Shown: positions 8,349 to 17,142 of the stretch, one piece after another
How positions within the stretch are numbered: position 1 is the stretch's first letter
How the letters are laid out: every line of letters begins with the position of its first letter
Assembly (NCBI GenBank): GCA_024401745.1
Contig: JAKSKK010000009.1
Location: forward strand, 1-62,890
Direction of reading: 5' to 3'
Source: Bacteroidales bacterium
Lineage (GTDB): Bacteria > Bacteroidota > Bacteroidia > Bacteroidales > UBA932
Length of the DNA: 62,890 nt
Notes under the pieces: generated by a model
Told to the model about the DNA's origin: nothing
Database searches by the model: none
What the model saw: only the letters and a program-made list of their open reading frames with translations
Program-made: the position numbers and the translations under genes

Positions 8349-10999
8349 AAAAGATTCTCTCAATTGCATTTCTGATGCTGATCCTGACCTGCTCCGCAGC
8401 CAAGGCTCAGGATGTCCTGGAGGTCAAGGGCGTGCCCTCCGACTCCCTCGTCAGCTATCTGCGCACCAATATGGGCGCAAGGGTTTATTTCCTCAAGGAC
8501 GCCGAGGACAAGGCGTTCTATTCTGTGTCGGCACCTCGCACCCAGTTCGTAGGGCAGGCTTTGGGCGAGCTTAAGGGCAAGGGCTATACCGTGAGCGAGT
8601 ATGATGGCGCCTGGTTCGTGTCCTCTACTGCGGCATTCGGACGCCCCGTGCTTCCTGCAGGCTACTTCGATGCCGAGGCTTCTGGGGCAAGGCAGGCTGC
8701 CGATCTTGCTCAGACAGAAAATGTTACGGCCACATTCCAGAATAAGATCTACGAGATCGGCACAAAGACTCCCGGTCGTACCGGAAAGGCTTACGTGCGT
8801 GGATATGTGCGTGACGCCGCTTCCGGCGAGCCTCTCGTCGGCGTGAGCGTCTATGACGACAAGACGGGCGCCTATACTGTCACCGACGTCACAGGATTCT
8901 ACCGCATCGGTCTTCCTATTGGATCCTGCGTGCTTGGCTTCAGCGGCTATTCCCTCGAGGACGTCAAGCTCAATCTGGAGCTGTGGTCCGACGGAGGCAT
9001 GGACGTCCTCATGAAGGAGAAGGTCACTTCCCTTAAGGGAGCCGTGGTCTCTGCCGAGGGCCGCTCCGCTCACCGTGACGCGAGAATGGGCATCGAGAAG
9101 GTGCGCATCTCCACCATCAAGAAGGTCCCCACCGCATTCGGTGAGGCCGACGTGCTCAAGGTGGTCCTCACTCTTCCCGGCGTCAAGTCCGTGGGAGAGG
9201 CTGCCACGGGATTCAATGTCCGCGGTGGAGCCACCGACCAGAACCTCATACTGTTCAACGACGCCACCATATACAATCCCGGCCACATGTTCGGCGTGCT
9301 CAGCTCCTTCAATGCTGATGTCATCAACGATATCGAGCTATACAAGAGCAGCATTCCCGCGGAGTTTGGCGGACGAATCTCGTCGGTGCTCGACATCCGC
9401 AGCAAGGAAGGCAATGCCAACAAGCTCACCGGAACCCTCGGCATAGGTATCCTCACCAGCAACTTCACGCTGGAGGGCCCCATCAAGAAGGGTAAGACAA
9501 CCTTCATCATAGGCGGCCGCACGACCTACTCCGACTGGATACTCAATATGATTCCCAAGGATCAGAGCGACTATGCAGGTGGCAGCGCCGGCTTCAGCGA
9601 CCTCAATGTCGGCATCACCCATAAATTCAACGCAAACAACAGCATACAGGCATTCGGCTATTGGTCGAGAGACCGCTTCAGCTTCGGCGCCGACACCACC
9701 TTCAGGTATTCCAACATGAATGCCTCAATCAAGTGGAACAGCCATTTCAGCGAGCGTCACAGCATGAATCTCACAGCTGGATTCGACCGTTATGGCAGCC
9801 AGCTCGAGGAAACCTTCTATGGACCTCAGGCTTACACCCTCGATGCGGGCGTGCAGCAGTACTACCTCAAACTGGGCTTCAAGTCCAACATGGGCCAGCA
9901 CGTGCTTTCTTACGGTGCGCAGGGCATCTTCTACGATCTGAATCCCGGCGTCCGCAATCCTTCCGGCGAAATGTCTGCTGTGGTTCCCATGGAGCTTGCA
10001 CGGCAGAATGCGGTGGAGGCAGCAGTATATGCCAGCGACAGCTGGAGCGTCACAGACAAATTCCTGGTCGAATATGGCGTCCGAGGCTCTGGCTTCATGG
10101 CTCTGAATCCTTCGAAGTTCTACTTCAACCCTGAGGTGAGAATCAGCGGAAAGTATTCATTCACAAAGGACTTCACGTTGAAGGCTGGCTTCAACTCAAT
10201 GAGTCAGGCCATCCACATGATTTCAAACAATACCTCCATCTCACCTATGGACACATGGCGCTTGAGCAATGCCAGACTTCGTCCTCAGACGGGTTGGCAG
10301 GCAGCCGGTGGAGCATACTGGACGGTGGCCGACGGCAAGGTCGACCTCAGCCTGGAAGGCTACTACAAGCGTATGTACCACTATCCCGACTATAAGTCAG
10401 GAGCCGTGCTTGTGATGAACCCGAATCTCGAGGACGACCTCGTGGAGACGGTAGGCAAGGCATACGGAGTCGAGTTCATGGCAAAGAAGAGCCTCGGAAA
10501 GCTCAACGGATGGATCTCATACACCTGGTCAAGGGCGCTCCTCAAGGAGGCCGAGTACAGGGGTGTGGAGACCATCAACGGCGGTAACTGGTACAATGCT
10601 CCTCACGACAAGCCGCACGACCTCAAGCTTGTAGCAAACTACAAGTTCACACACCGCTACAGCCTTTCGCTCAACGTCGATTACGCCACGGGACGTCCTG
10701 TGACCATCCCTACCGGCAAGTACTATTATGCCAACACTTATATTCTGGCATACTCCGACAGGAACGCGCATCGTATTCCTGACTACTTCCGCATGGACGT
10801 GGCCATGAACATAGAGCCAGGCCATTACCTCAAGCAGCTGGCCCACATGACGGTCACCTTCGGCGCGTACAACGTGACAGGGCGCAAGAACCCTTATTCA
10901 GTATATTACACAGCCCACAACACCGATCAGGTCAAGGGCTACATGCTGAGCGTCTTCGCCTGCCCCATACCATACGTTTCACTTAATGTAAGATTCTAG
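8345..10999 (+). CDS. TonB-dependent outer-membrane receptor with STN-like and carboxypeptidase-regulatory-like N-terminal domains
   Basis: 884 residues. A signal peptide (to about residue 21, SAAKAQ) is followed by an STN-like segment (about 22-95, starting VLEVKGVPSDSLVSYLR), a carboxypeptidase-D-like beta sandwich (about 148-230, GYVRDAASGEPLVGVSVYDD), a plug domain (about 245-370, containing FGEADVLKVVLTLPGVKS and FNVRGGATDQNLI) and a 22-strand-type barrel ending in Phe (YVSLNVRF). It is not a classical SusC: it is shorter and is followed by a DUF4249 lipoprotein rather than SusD. Such receptor/DUF4249 pairs are widespread in Bacteroidota with mostly unknown cargo. An STN domain often signals to an anti-sigma factor, but none is encoded in the window. 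Overlaps the preceding gene by four bases and is two bases from the next. Confidence 0.9.
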   Translation: MKKILSIAFLMLILTCSAAKAQDVLEVKGVPSDSLVSYLRTNMGARVYFLKDAEDKAFYSVSAPRTQFVGQALGELKGKGYTVSEYDGAWFVSSTAAFGRPVLPAGYFDAEASGARQAADLAQTENVTATFQNKIYEIGTKTPGRTGKAYVRGYVRDAASGEPLVGVSVYDDKTGAYTVTDVTGFYRIGLPIGSCVLGFSGYSLEDVKLNLELWSDGGMDVLMKEKVTSLKGAVVSAEGRSAHRDARMGIEKVRISTIKKVPTAFGEADVLKVVLTLPGVKSVGEAATGFNVRGGATDQNLILFNDATIYNPGHMFGVLSSFNADVINDIELYKSSIPAEFGGRISSVLDIRSKEGNANKLTGTLGIGILTSNFTLEGPIKKGKTTFIIGGRTTYSDWILNMIPKDQSDYAGGSAGFSDLNVGITHKFNANNSIQAFGYWSRDRFSFGADTTFRYSNMNASIKWNSHFSERHSMNLTAGFDRYGSQLEETFYGPQAYTLDAGVQQYYLKLGFKSNMGQHVLSYGAQGIFYDLNPGVRNPSGEMSAVVPMELARQNAVEAAVYASDSWSVTDKFLVEYGVRGSGFMALNPSKFYFNPEVRISGKYSFTKDFTLKAGFNSMSQAIHMISNNTSISPMDTWRLSNARLRPQTGWQAAGGAYWTVADGKVDLSLEGYYKRMYHYPDYKSGAVLVMNPNLEDDLVETVGKAYGVEFMAKKSLGKLNGWISYTWSRALLKEAEYRGVETINGGNWYNAPHDKPHDLKLVANYKFTHRYSLSLNVDYATGRPVTIPTGKYYYANTYILAYSDRNAHRIPDYFRMDVAMNIEPGHYLKQLAHMTVTFGAYNVTGRKNPYSVYYTAHNTDQVKGYMLSVFACPIPYVSLNVRF

Positions 11000-11001
11000 C
11001 C

Positions 11002-12165
11002 ATGAGAAAGATAGCTTTGTTTTTAGCACTTGCACTCTGCGCAGTGTCCTGCATTTATCCATATAATGCTGAAGTCGGCGGAACCGGCGGCAATCTCGTC
11101 GTGGAAGGCGACATCGTGGTCGGCAGCATGTCCAACTTCGCCCTGAGCAGTCTAATGCCTCTTGGCAGCAACGGCTCACCTCAGCCTGTAGAGGCCGAGC
11201 TTTGGGTCGAGGACATCAACGGCGCGCATTATGAGGGAGTCCCGGGCGAAAAGAAGGGAGAGTATGACGTCAACCTTCACGGAGCCGACACTTCGCTTGA
11301 GTACAGACTCTGCATCAAGGTGGCCGGCGGACGCGACTACTGCTCCGCTTGGGCAAAGCCCAGCGGCTCCTGCGTCATCGACAAACTCGACTATTTCATA
11401 AACGAATCCGACGGCAGGAAGCAGGGCCTGTATGTCAGGATGAGCATGCATTCCGAAGACGGCACCCAGCATTTCCGCTACAGATATGTGGAGACTTGGG
11501 AGTATACTTCCTACTGGCGCGCCGATTCGTATTACGATCCCGAGATAACCGAGGATTCTCCCAATGGAACCGTCGTCATGTTCTCGAACGGCGAGAACAA
11601 CTACTACTGCTGGAAGACCGCCAGCTCACGAGGCATCAACCTTGCCACCACCGAGACAATGGGCGTCAACAGGCTTGACGATTACCCTCTGTTCTATTAC
11701 GAAGCCACCAACGACAAGATGTCGAGACTTTACCGTCTCGACCTTGAGGTCTATCCTGTCTCTATCGAGAGCTACCGTTACCTTGAGCACATCAGGGACG
11801 TGAGCAACTACGACGGCAGCCTCTTCGCTCCCATTCCCAGCGAGGTGCGCGGCAATCTGCGCTGCGTGACCGACGACGATGAAATCGTGTACGGCTACGT
11901 GGGCACCTCAAGCCCCCAGAAGGCACGGATCTACATCGACAACGGTGTCACTATGCTCTATGTGCGCCCCGAGATGCGCGATGCGGAGTACGAAGCGGTC
12001 GCTCCTGAGGACTGGCTCCTGTACTACACATCCAGAAACTGGCGTCCTTATTACAACGACCTGATGGCCGGAGAGTGCAACTGGGCTCCCGCCCGCTGCG
12101 TCGACTGTACTTACTATGGCGGCACCAAGAACAGACCCGCCGACTGGCCCAATCAAGATAAGTAG
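11002..12165 (+). CDS. DUF4249-family lipoprotein
   Basis: 387 residues with a lipoprotein signal (MRKIALFLALALCAVSC, acylated Cys near residue 17). The mature start, with NLVVEGDIVVGS, followed by beta-rich sequence and an ending rich in Cys/Trp/Tyr (CNWAPARCVDCTYYGG), fits the DUF4249 family, whose genes follow TonB receptors in Bacteroidota. By analogy with SusD it may cap or assist the receptor on the cell surface, but this role is inferred. It lies two bases after the receptor gene and five before the next. Its own substrate is unknown; the hexuronate operon suggests a uronate-containing ligand. Confidence 0.82.
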   Translation: MRKIALFLALALCAVSCIYPYNAEVGGTGGNLVVEGDIVVGSMSNFALSSLMPLGSNGSPQPVEAELWVEDINGAHYEGVPGEKKGEYDVNLHGADTSLEYRLCIKVAGGRDYCSAWAKPSGSCVIDKLDYFINESDGRKQGLYVRMSMHSEDGTQHFRYRYVETWEYTSYWRADSYYDPEITEDSPNGTVVMFSNGENNYYCWKTASSRGINLATTETMGVNRLDDYPLFYYEATNDKMSRLYRLDLEVYPVSIESYRYLEHIRDVSNYDGSLFAPIPSEVRGNLRCVTDDDEIVYGYVGTSSPQKARIYIDNGVTMLYVRPEMRDAEYEAVAPEDWLLYYTSRNWRPYYNDLMAGECNWAPARCVDCTYYGGTKNRPADWPNQDK

Positions 12166-12170
12166 TTGAT

Positions 12171-13850
12171 ATGAAAAGACTTGCATTATTCGCTATATTG
12201 ATGCTGACGGCCTTCTCCGCCTTTGCGCAGAGCGGCCTCAGCGAGCGTATTTATCTTACCACCGACCGTTCCGTATATGTTGCAGGCGATGTCCTGCGTC
12301 TTTCGGCATTCTGCTATGACGCTGCAACCGGCGGATATTCGGGCTTCAGCAGCGTAGCCTACCTCGAGCTGCATTCGGCATCCGCCATGGTAGCTACCGG
12401 CAAGGTCGCTCTCATTGGAGGCCGCGGTGGCGCAGAACTCCAGATTCCCTCAACCGTCCCTACAGGCAATTACGTGCTTGTGGCGTACACGGCGCAGAAC
12501 TGCAACGAGGACGGTATGGATTTCCTTGCAGGAGCCCGCACTGTCTCGATCTTCAACACCCTCTCGACCGAGCGGGTCGAAGGTGGCGTGGCTGTGGTGA
12601 GCGAGAGTGAGTACAAGATTCCCGACGCTCCGGCAAATGAGGGCAGGCTCAGTGTAAGCGTCGCTTCGGGCGCAAAGCAGGGCTCCATCATCCCCGTGAC
12701 TATCAGCAACGCCGGCAAGGATGCCAGATTCAGCGTGAGTGTCCGCCACGACGACGGCATTTCCGCTCCTGCCACCGCTTCAGCCTCTGCATTCCGCGCC
12801 GGCCTCAAACCAGGCACATCCTTTACCAACAGGCGCATACCCGAATTCGAGGGTGAAATCATCTACGGACGCATCGCCGGGCTCAATCCGGCGCAGGCTG
12901 ATTCCCTTTATGGCAAGAGCGGATTCATCTCAGCTCCCGGCAACAAGTCTGACGTGTATTCCGCCGCCATACAGAAGAATGCCGAGCTGACCTTCTTCAC
13001 CAACAATATCTATGGCGACAAGGATCTAGTCTGCGAGATCGAAAACATCGACGCCAGTGTTCCATGCCACATTGAGCTGGACTCTCCGTTCATCGGCGTT
13101 CCTGTGTCTGACGTGCCTCAGCTGCAGCTGTGCAAGTCTTTCCGTGACGCTTTGGAGAGACGCACTGCATCGTCAAGAATCGAGCAGTCCTTCGCGGGAG
13201 AGCTCATTCCCGAGTATCTTCCAGTGAGGGCGAACGCTCTATTCGGCAAGGAGTGCATCACTTATCGACTCGACGACTACACCCGCTTCCCCACGATGGA
13301 GGAGGTCATTGTGGAGTTCGTGACCGAGATGCGTCTTCGCAGGACATCGGAGCGCAAGCGCGACATCCAGGTGCGCCTGACTGACGTTTACCAGTCATCG
13401 CGCTTCTCCAACAATGCCGCCCTCATGATGGTGGACGGTATCCCCGTGTTCGATTACGACCGCATCCTGAGCTATGACCCGCTTCTTGTCGAGACCATCA
13501 ACATCTACCCATACGTGTATTATGTGGGCACCCGCTCGTTCGACGGCATAGTGAACTTCGAGACATACAGGGGAAACATGCCTGGTGTGTCCTTCGAGCC
13601 TAATGTCCGCATCGTGGACTTCCACGGTTGCACCTATCCTACTGTCTATACGGGTCTGAAGTCTGTGGATGATTATCCCGATTATCGTCAGACTGCCTAC
13701 TGGCATCCTCTGGTCGACCTTCCTGCTGAGGGAGAATTCAAGTTCGATGTCAAGCTCCCGGAGTATCCCGGCAACTTCGTCATCAGCGTCGAGGGCTTCG
13801 ACGCCGATGGAAATCCCATTGTATATCAGACTTCTTTCGAGGTGAAGTAG
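12171..13850 (+). CDS. Macroglobulin-like (MG2-type) secreted protein with a receptor-plug-like segment
   Basis: 559 residues. A signal peptide (to about residue 20, SAFAQS) precedes an MG2-like beta domain (RIYLTTDRSVYVAGDVLRLS), typical of alpha-2-macroglobulin-related Bacteroidota proteins that accompany TonB receptors. About residues 415-465 (ALMMVDGIPVFDYDRILSYD, then VETINIYPYVYYVG) resemble the part of a TonB plug where a short loop is followed by ETINIY-type strands. No barrel follows, so it is not itself a receptor. It is the last gene of the operon; one base separates its stop from the stop of the convergent uxaA, and I see no strong terminator there. The role is unknown; partner of the receptor complex is inferred. 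Confidence 0.72.
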   Translation: MKRLALFAILMLTAFSAFAQSGLSERIYLTTDRSVYVAGDVLRLSAFCYDAATGGYSGFSSVAYLELHSASAMVATGKVALIGGRGGAELQIPSTVPTGNYVLVAYTAQNCNEDGMDFLAGARTVSIFNTLSTERVEGGVAVVSESEYKIPDAPANEGRLSVSVASGAKQGSIIPVTISNAGKDARFSVSVRHDDGISAPATASASAFRAGLKPGTSFTNRRIPEFEGEIIYGRIAGLNPAQADSLYGKSGFISAPGNKSDVYSAAIQKNAELTFFTNNIYGDKDLVCEIENIDASVPCHIELDSPFIGVPVSDVPQLQLCKSFRDALERRTASSRIEQSFAGELIPEYLPVRANALFGKECITYRLDDYTRFPTMEEVIVEFVTEMRLRRTSERKRDIQVRLTDVYQSSRFSNNAALMMVDGIPVFDYDRILSYDPLLVETINIYPYVYYVGTRSFDGIVNFETYRGNMPGVSFEPNVRIVDFHGCTYPTVYTGLKSVDDYPDYRQTAYWHPLVDLPAEGEFKFDVKLPEYPGNFVISVEGFDADGNPIVYQTSFEVK

Positions 13851-13851
13851 C

Positions 13852-15576
13852 CTAAAGCGTCACCCCTGTCTTGAAAATAGCAATCTCGCGCCAGCCGTTG
13901 GACTCGTTGTTCACCGGCTGGCCTTCTGCTACAGCGAGCACGTAGTCGATGAACCGGGGCAGGACATCGTCGAAGCTGCTGTCTTCCGCAAGTACTCCGG
14001 CGTTGAAGTCTATCCAGCCGGGCTTGAGTGCGGCCAGACGGCTGTTGGTGCTGATCTTCATGGTGGGGACGAAGCTCCCGAAAGGTGTGCCGCGCCCTGT
14101 GGTGAACAGCACTAGCTGACAGCCTGACGCCGCAAGTGCCGTGGATGCCACGAGGTCGTTCCCTGGTGCGCTGAGCAGATTGAGTCCGCTGTTCTCAAGG
14201 CGCTCTCCGTATCGGAGGACGCCGCGTACCAGGCTTCTGCCGCTCTTCTGCGTGCACCCGAGCGATTTCTCCTCCAGCGTGGATATTCCGCCGGCCTTGT
14301 TGCCAGGCGACGGGTTCTCGTAAACCGGCATACCGGCTTTCATGAAGTAGCTCTTGAAGTCGTTGATGAGGCTGACTGTCTTGTCGAAGGTGGCCCTGTC
14401 CTGGCAGCGGTTCATCAGGATGGTCTCAGCACCGAACATCTCCGGCACTTCAGTCAGGATGGTGGTTCCGCCTTGCTCCACGAGCCAGTCTGAGAAGCGG
14501 CCGAGCAGGGGATTGGCCGTGATGCCGCTGAGGCCGTCGGATCCGCCGCACTTCAGGCCGACCTTGAGCTCTGAGATGGGAACGTCGGTCCTGATGTCCT
14601 TGGAGGCGGTGCAGAATATCTCACGCAGCTGCTGAAGGCCGTATCCGATCTCGTCTCCCTCAACCTTCTGGACCGTCATTGTGCGTATGCGGGCATTGTC
14701 TACGGGGCCCACAAGCTCCATGAAGGCATCCAGCTGGTTGTTCTCGCATCCGAGGCTGACCACCAGCGCGCCGCCGCAGTTGGGGTGGCGCAGCATGTCG
14801 GCGAGTATGGTGCGGGTGTTCTCGTGGTCTTCGCCGAGCTGGGAGCAGCCGTAGTTGTGTGGGAATGCGACCACTGCATCCACGCTGCCTTCCTTCCCTG
14901 CAATCTCCGCCTTGAACCGTTCAGCAATCGTCTGCGCTATTCCATTCACGCATCCCACAGTAGGAATTATCCAAATCTGGTTTCGAATTCCGATATTACC
15001 ATCCGCCCTTCTGAATCCTTTGAACGTTGCCGGCTGACCTTCGCAGCCGTGCGTATTGCCCCACGGGGAGTCGGAAGTACCTTCCGACCCCACCATTCCG
15101 CTTCGCTGCATAGTCCCCCCACTCCCGTGCCGTGGGCGGCACGTCCCCTTAGGGGCAATAGCACAGCTTGCTTCACAGGCTGCACCTATTATTGATGGAG
15201 GGGCGGACCCCTCCAAACCTCCCTGCCCTGCGGAATGCTCGCTAGCAGGCAGCGACCGTAGGGAGCCGGGGGGCGTTATGGGGGCAGAGCCCCCATCAGA
15301 AGTATGCGGAGCATATTCATATTCTAGAAGACCGGATAGGTTTGTCCGAATATGATTATGGTCTATGTGAGTACCAGCAGGAACACTAGTGGTGAGGTGC
15401 CCGATGGGGAAACCGTACTTGATGACGTCCTGGCCTTCGGAGAGGGGACATAGCGTGAATTTGTGCCCTGCAGGGACGTCAGTGGCCAGTTCTATGCCAT
15501 GAACGGACTCACCGGCCTTGAGGTCGGTGAGCGCAACTGCCACGTTGTCGGCGGCATTGATCTTTATGTATCTCAT
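13852..15576 (-). CDS. uxaA: Altronate dehydratase with an in-frame repeat-derived insertion
   Basis: Dehydrates D-altronate to KDG, the last dedicated step of the galacturonate isomerase route. Residues 1-90 form the SAF domain (ending SGLLEYEYAP). The large catalytic domain starts near residue 178 (FKGFRRADGNIGIRNQIWII) and contains the family's Cys/His-rich iron-binding features. Between them, roughly residues 92-175 are Gly/Ser/Pro-rich with no resemblance to the family and are encoded by hairpin-rich DNA (15054-15300). At 574 residues the protein is about 80 longer than I expect for UxaA. The frame is intact with no stop, so a functional enzyme with a long linker is possible; loss of activity is also possible. 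The gene follows uxaB with no gap (stop 15577, start 15576). Confidence 0.92.
   Translation of the reverse strand: MRYIKINAADNVAVALTDLKAGESVHGIELATDVPAGHKFTLCPLSEGQDVIKYGFPIGHLTTSVPAGTHIDHNHIRTNLSGLLEYEYAPHTSDGGSAPITPPGSLRSLPASEHSAGQGGLEGSAPPSIIGAACEASCAIAPKGTCRPRHGSGGTMQRSGMVGSEGTSDSPWGNTHGCEGQPATFKGFRRADGNIGIRNQIWIIPTVGCVNGIAQTIAERFKAEIAGKEGSVDAVVAFPHNYGCSQLGEDHENTRTILADMLRHPNCGGALVVSLGCENNQLDAFMELVGPVDNARIRTMTVQKVEGDEIGYGLQQLREIFCTASKDIRTDVPISELKVGLKCGGSDGLSGITANPLLGRFSDWLVEQGGTTILTEVPEMFGAETILMNRCQDRATFDKTVSLINDFKSYFMKAGMPVYENPSPGNKAGGISTLEEKSLGCTQKSGRSLVRGVLRYGERLENSGLNLLSAPGNDLVASTALAASGCQLVLFTTGRGTPFGSFVPTMKISTNSRLAALKPGWIDFNAGVLAEDSSFDDVLPRFIDYVLAVAEGQPVNNESNGWREIAIFKTGVTL
15054..15160. 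repeat. Inverted-repeat-bounded element inside uxaA (copy 1 of a repeat family)
   Basis: TATTGCCCC (15054-15062) pairs with GGGGCAATA (15152-15160). Inside is a 36-base core (15085-15120) that matches, in reverse complement, 33 of 36 bases of the core at 22040-22075 in the kduI-kduD spacer. A small GTGCCG/CGGCAC hairpin follows the core. It is translated as part of UxaA. Confidence 0.75.
15196..15296. repeat. Second hairpin-rich segment of the uxaA insertion
   Basis: Bounded by two perfect GC-rich hairpins: an 8-bp stem at 15196-15203/15208-15215 (TGGAGGGG with CCCCTCCA) and another at 15278-15285/15289-15296 (ATGGGGGC with GCCCCCAT). The DNA looks like an interspersed repeat rather than a protein-coding domain, and it codes for a Gly/Ser/Pro-rich stretch of UxaA. 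No second copy is seen in this window. Confidence 0.55.
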
Positions 15577-17016
15577 TTAGATGATGGTCTTGACTGCTTC
15601 CTTCATTCCAATTCTCTGTATGAGCTCGAGGTCGGCTGCGAGCAGCTCAGTAAGCCCTGGTATCGCATTGAGGTCCTCGCCCCAGATGAACTCGTCGGCC
15701 AGCACTCCCTTGGCAACGGCCTTGACGTCTCCGGTGGCCCAGAGAGCCTTCAGACTGTCCATGATCTTCGGGTCGTCGTTGGGAACGATCTCGTCGGTGC
15801 CGCGCATTCCGCCCTTGTAGTAGGTGCAGATGGCTGCGAGGCCGAATACCAGGCCCTGCGGCAGCTCTCCCTTGCGCTCAAGATAGGTCTTGAGGCCGGG
15901 CAGGTCGCGCGTCTTGTACTTGGGGAAGCTGTTGAGCATGATCGAGGTCACGAAATGCTTCACGAACGGGTTGCGGAAACGGTCCATCACGTCGGAGGCG
16001 AACTTCATGCAGTCGTCCTTCGGGAGGTTGAGGGTCTCCATGAGCTCCTTGAACATCACCTTGTGCACGAACTTGCCCACGACTTCGTCCTCGCAGCATT
16101 CCTTCACGGTGTTCAGGCCGCTGAGATAGCCGACGGGGGAGAGCACGGTGTGCGGGCCGTTCAGCAGGGTGACCTTGCGCTGATGGTACGGAGCCTCTGA
16201 CGGCACGAACAGGACGTGGAGGCCGGCCTTGTCTGCAGGGAACTCGGCGGCAACCTCCTGCGGTGCCTCGATGACCCACAGGTGGAAGATCTCAGCCTTG
16301 TCGAGCATGTTGTCCTGATAGCCTACGCGCTCGCACAGCTCTGCGGCGGTGTCGCGCGGGTAGCCCGGAACGATGCGGTCCACGAGGGTGCTGTAAACGC
16401 CGCAGCAGTCGGTGAACCAGGTCTTGAAGGCCTCGGGAAGCTGCCATAGGTCGATGTACTGGTAGATGCACTCCTTGAGGTGCTTGCCGTTCTCGAATAT
16501 GAGCTCGCAGGGGAAGATGATGAGGCCCTTGTCGGCCGCTCCCTTGAAGAATTCGTAGCGATGGTAGAGCAGCTGGACAAGCTTTCCGGGATATGAGGAT
16601 GCCGGTTCGTCGGTGAACTTGCAGGCAGGGTCAAAGGCTATTCCGGCCTCTGTGGTGTTGGAGATCACGAAACGTATCTGCGGCTGCTCGGCGAGCTTCA
16701 GATAGCCTTGGAAGTCGGCGTATGGGCTGAGGCCGCGGGATACTACGTCTATCATCTCGACGGAGTTCACAGGCTGCCCTTCGTCAAGACCCTGCAGGTT
16801 CAGGTGATAGAGGCCGTCCTGCTCGTTGAGCCTGTCCACAAGGCCTCTCTCTATGGGCTGCACGATGACTACGGATGCATCGAAGTCGGTCTTCTGGTTG
16901 GTCTTCCAGATTATCCAGTCGATGAATGCGCGGAGAAAGTTGCCTTCGCCGAACTGTATGATCTTTTCCGTGTACTGATGCGCCTGAGGGGCGTTTTTCC
17001 TGTTCAGATTCTCCAT
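15577..17016 (-). CDS. uxaB: Tagaturonate reductase (altronate oxidoreductase)
   Basis: 479 residues, the normal size of the mannitol-dehydrogenase-like UxaB family. It reduces D-tagaturonate to D-altronate with NADH. The nucleotide-binding N-terminus reads IIQFGEGNFLRAFIDW, followed by VVSRGLSPYADF and later KVTLLNGPHT, a family hallmark with the catalytic Lys nearby. It is cytoplasmic, with no signal peptide. It is the first gene of the minus-strand uxaB-uxaA pair and is divergent from uxaC, with which it shares a 126-base control region holding the operator palindrome. Confidence 0.93.
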   Translation of the reverse strand: MENLNRKNAPQAHQYTEKIIQFGEGNFLRAFIDWIIWKTNQKTDFDASVVIVQPIERGLVDRLNEQDGLYHLNLQGLDEGQPVNSVEMIDVVSRGLSPYADFQGYLKLAEQPQIRFVISNTTEAGIAFDPACKFTDEPASSYPGKLVQLLYHRYEFFKGAADKGLIIFPCELIFENGKHLKECIYQYIDLWQLPEAFKTWFTDCCGVYSTLVDRIVPGYPRDTAAELCERVGYQDNMLDKAEIFHLWVIEAPQEVAAEFPADKAGLHVLFVPSEAPYHQRKVTLLNGPHTVLSPVGYLSGLNTVKECCEDEVVGKFVHKVMFKELMETLNLPKDDCMKFASDVMDRFRNPFVKHFVTSIMLNSFPKYKTRDLPGLKTYLERKGELPQGLVFGLAAICTYYKGGMRGTDEIVPNDDPKIMDSLKALWATGDVKAVAKGVLADEFIWGEDLNAIPGLTELLAADLELIQRIGMKEAVKTII

Positions 17017-17044
17017 ATATTTGTGCTTTTGATTGTCGTATATA

Positions 17045-17052
17045 CAAATTTA
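17045..17052 (-). promoter_or_regulatory. -7 element (TAAATTTG) for uxaB-uxaA
   Basis: Matches TAnnTTTG on the minus strand, 28 bases before the uxaB ATG. The operator candidate at 17063-17076 lies just upstream, between the -7 and -33 positions, where binding should block polymerase. Confidence 0.6.
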
Positions 17053-17062
17053 GGAAAATTTT

Positions 17063-17076
17063 CGTGAACGTGCACG
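17063..17076. promoter_or_regulatory. Operator candidate (CGTGAACGTGCACG) between uxaB and uxaC
   Basis: Same palindrome as at 3442 with one mismatched base pair, again with a central CpG. It lies between the two divergent -7 elements, so one bound regulator could control both the uxaB-uxaA and uxaC-esterase transcripts. Confidence 0.65.
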
Positions 17077-17096
17077 GAACATTTGGAATTATTTGT

Positions 17097-17104
17097 TAAA
17101 TTTG
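17097..17104 (+). promoter_or_regulatory. -7 element (TAAATTTG) for uxaC
   Basis: Fits TAnnTTTG, 38 bases before the uxaC ATG. The operator ends 20 bases upstream, overlapping the expected -33 region. Confidence 0.6.
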
Positions 17105-17142
17105 TGTAAACACTGAACAGAATATCAAATTTAACCATTACT

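Noticed and set aside
13820-13880. Terminator between the convergent operon ends at 13850/13852
   Set aside because: Only a weak five-base pairing (GGTGA/TCACC) with a long loop and no T run.
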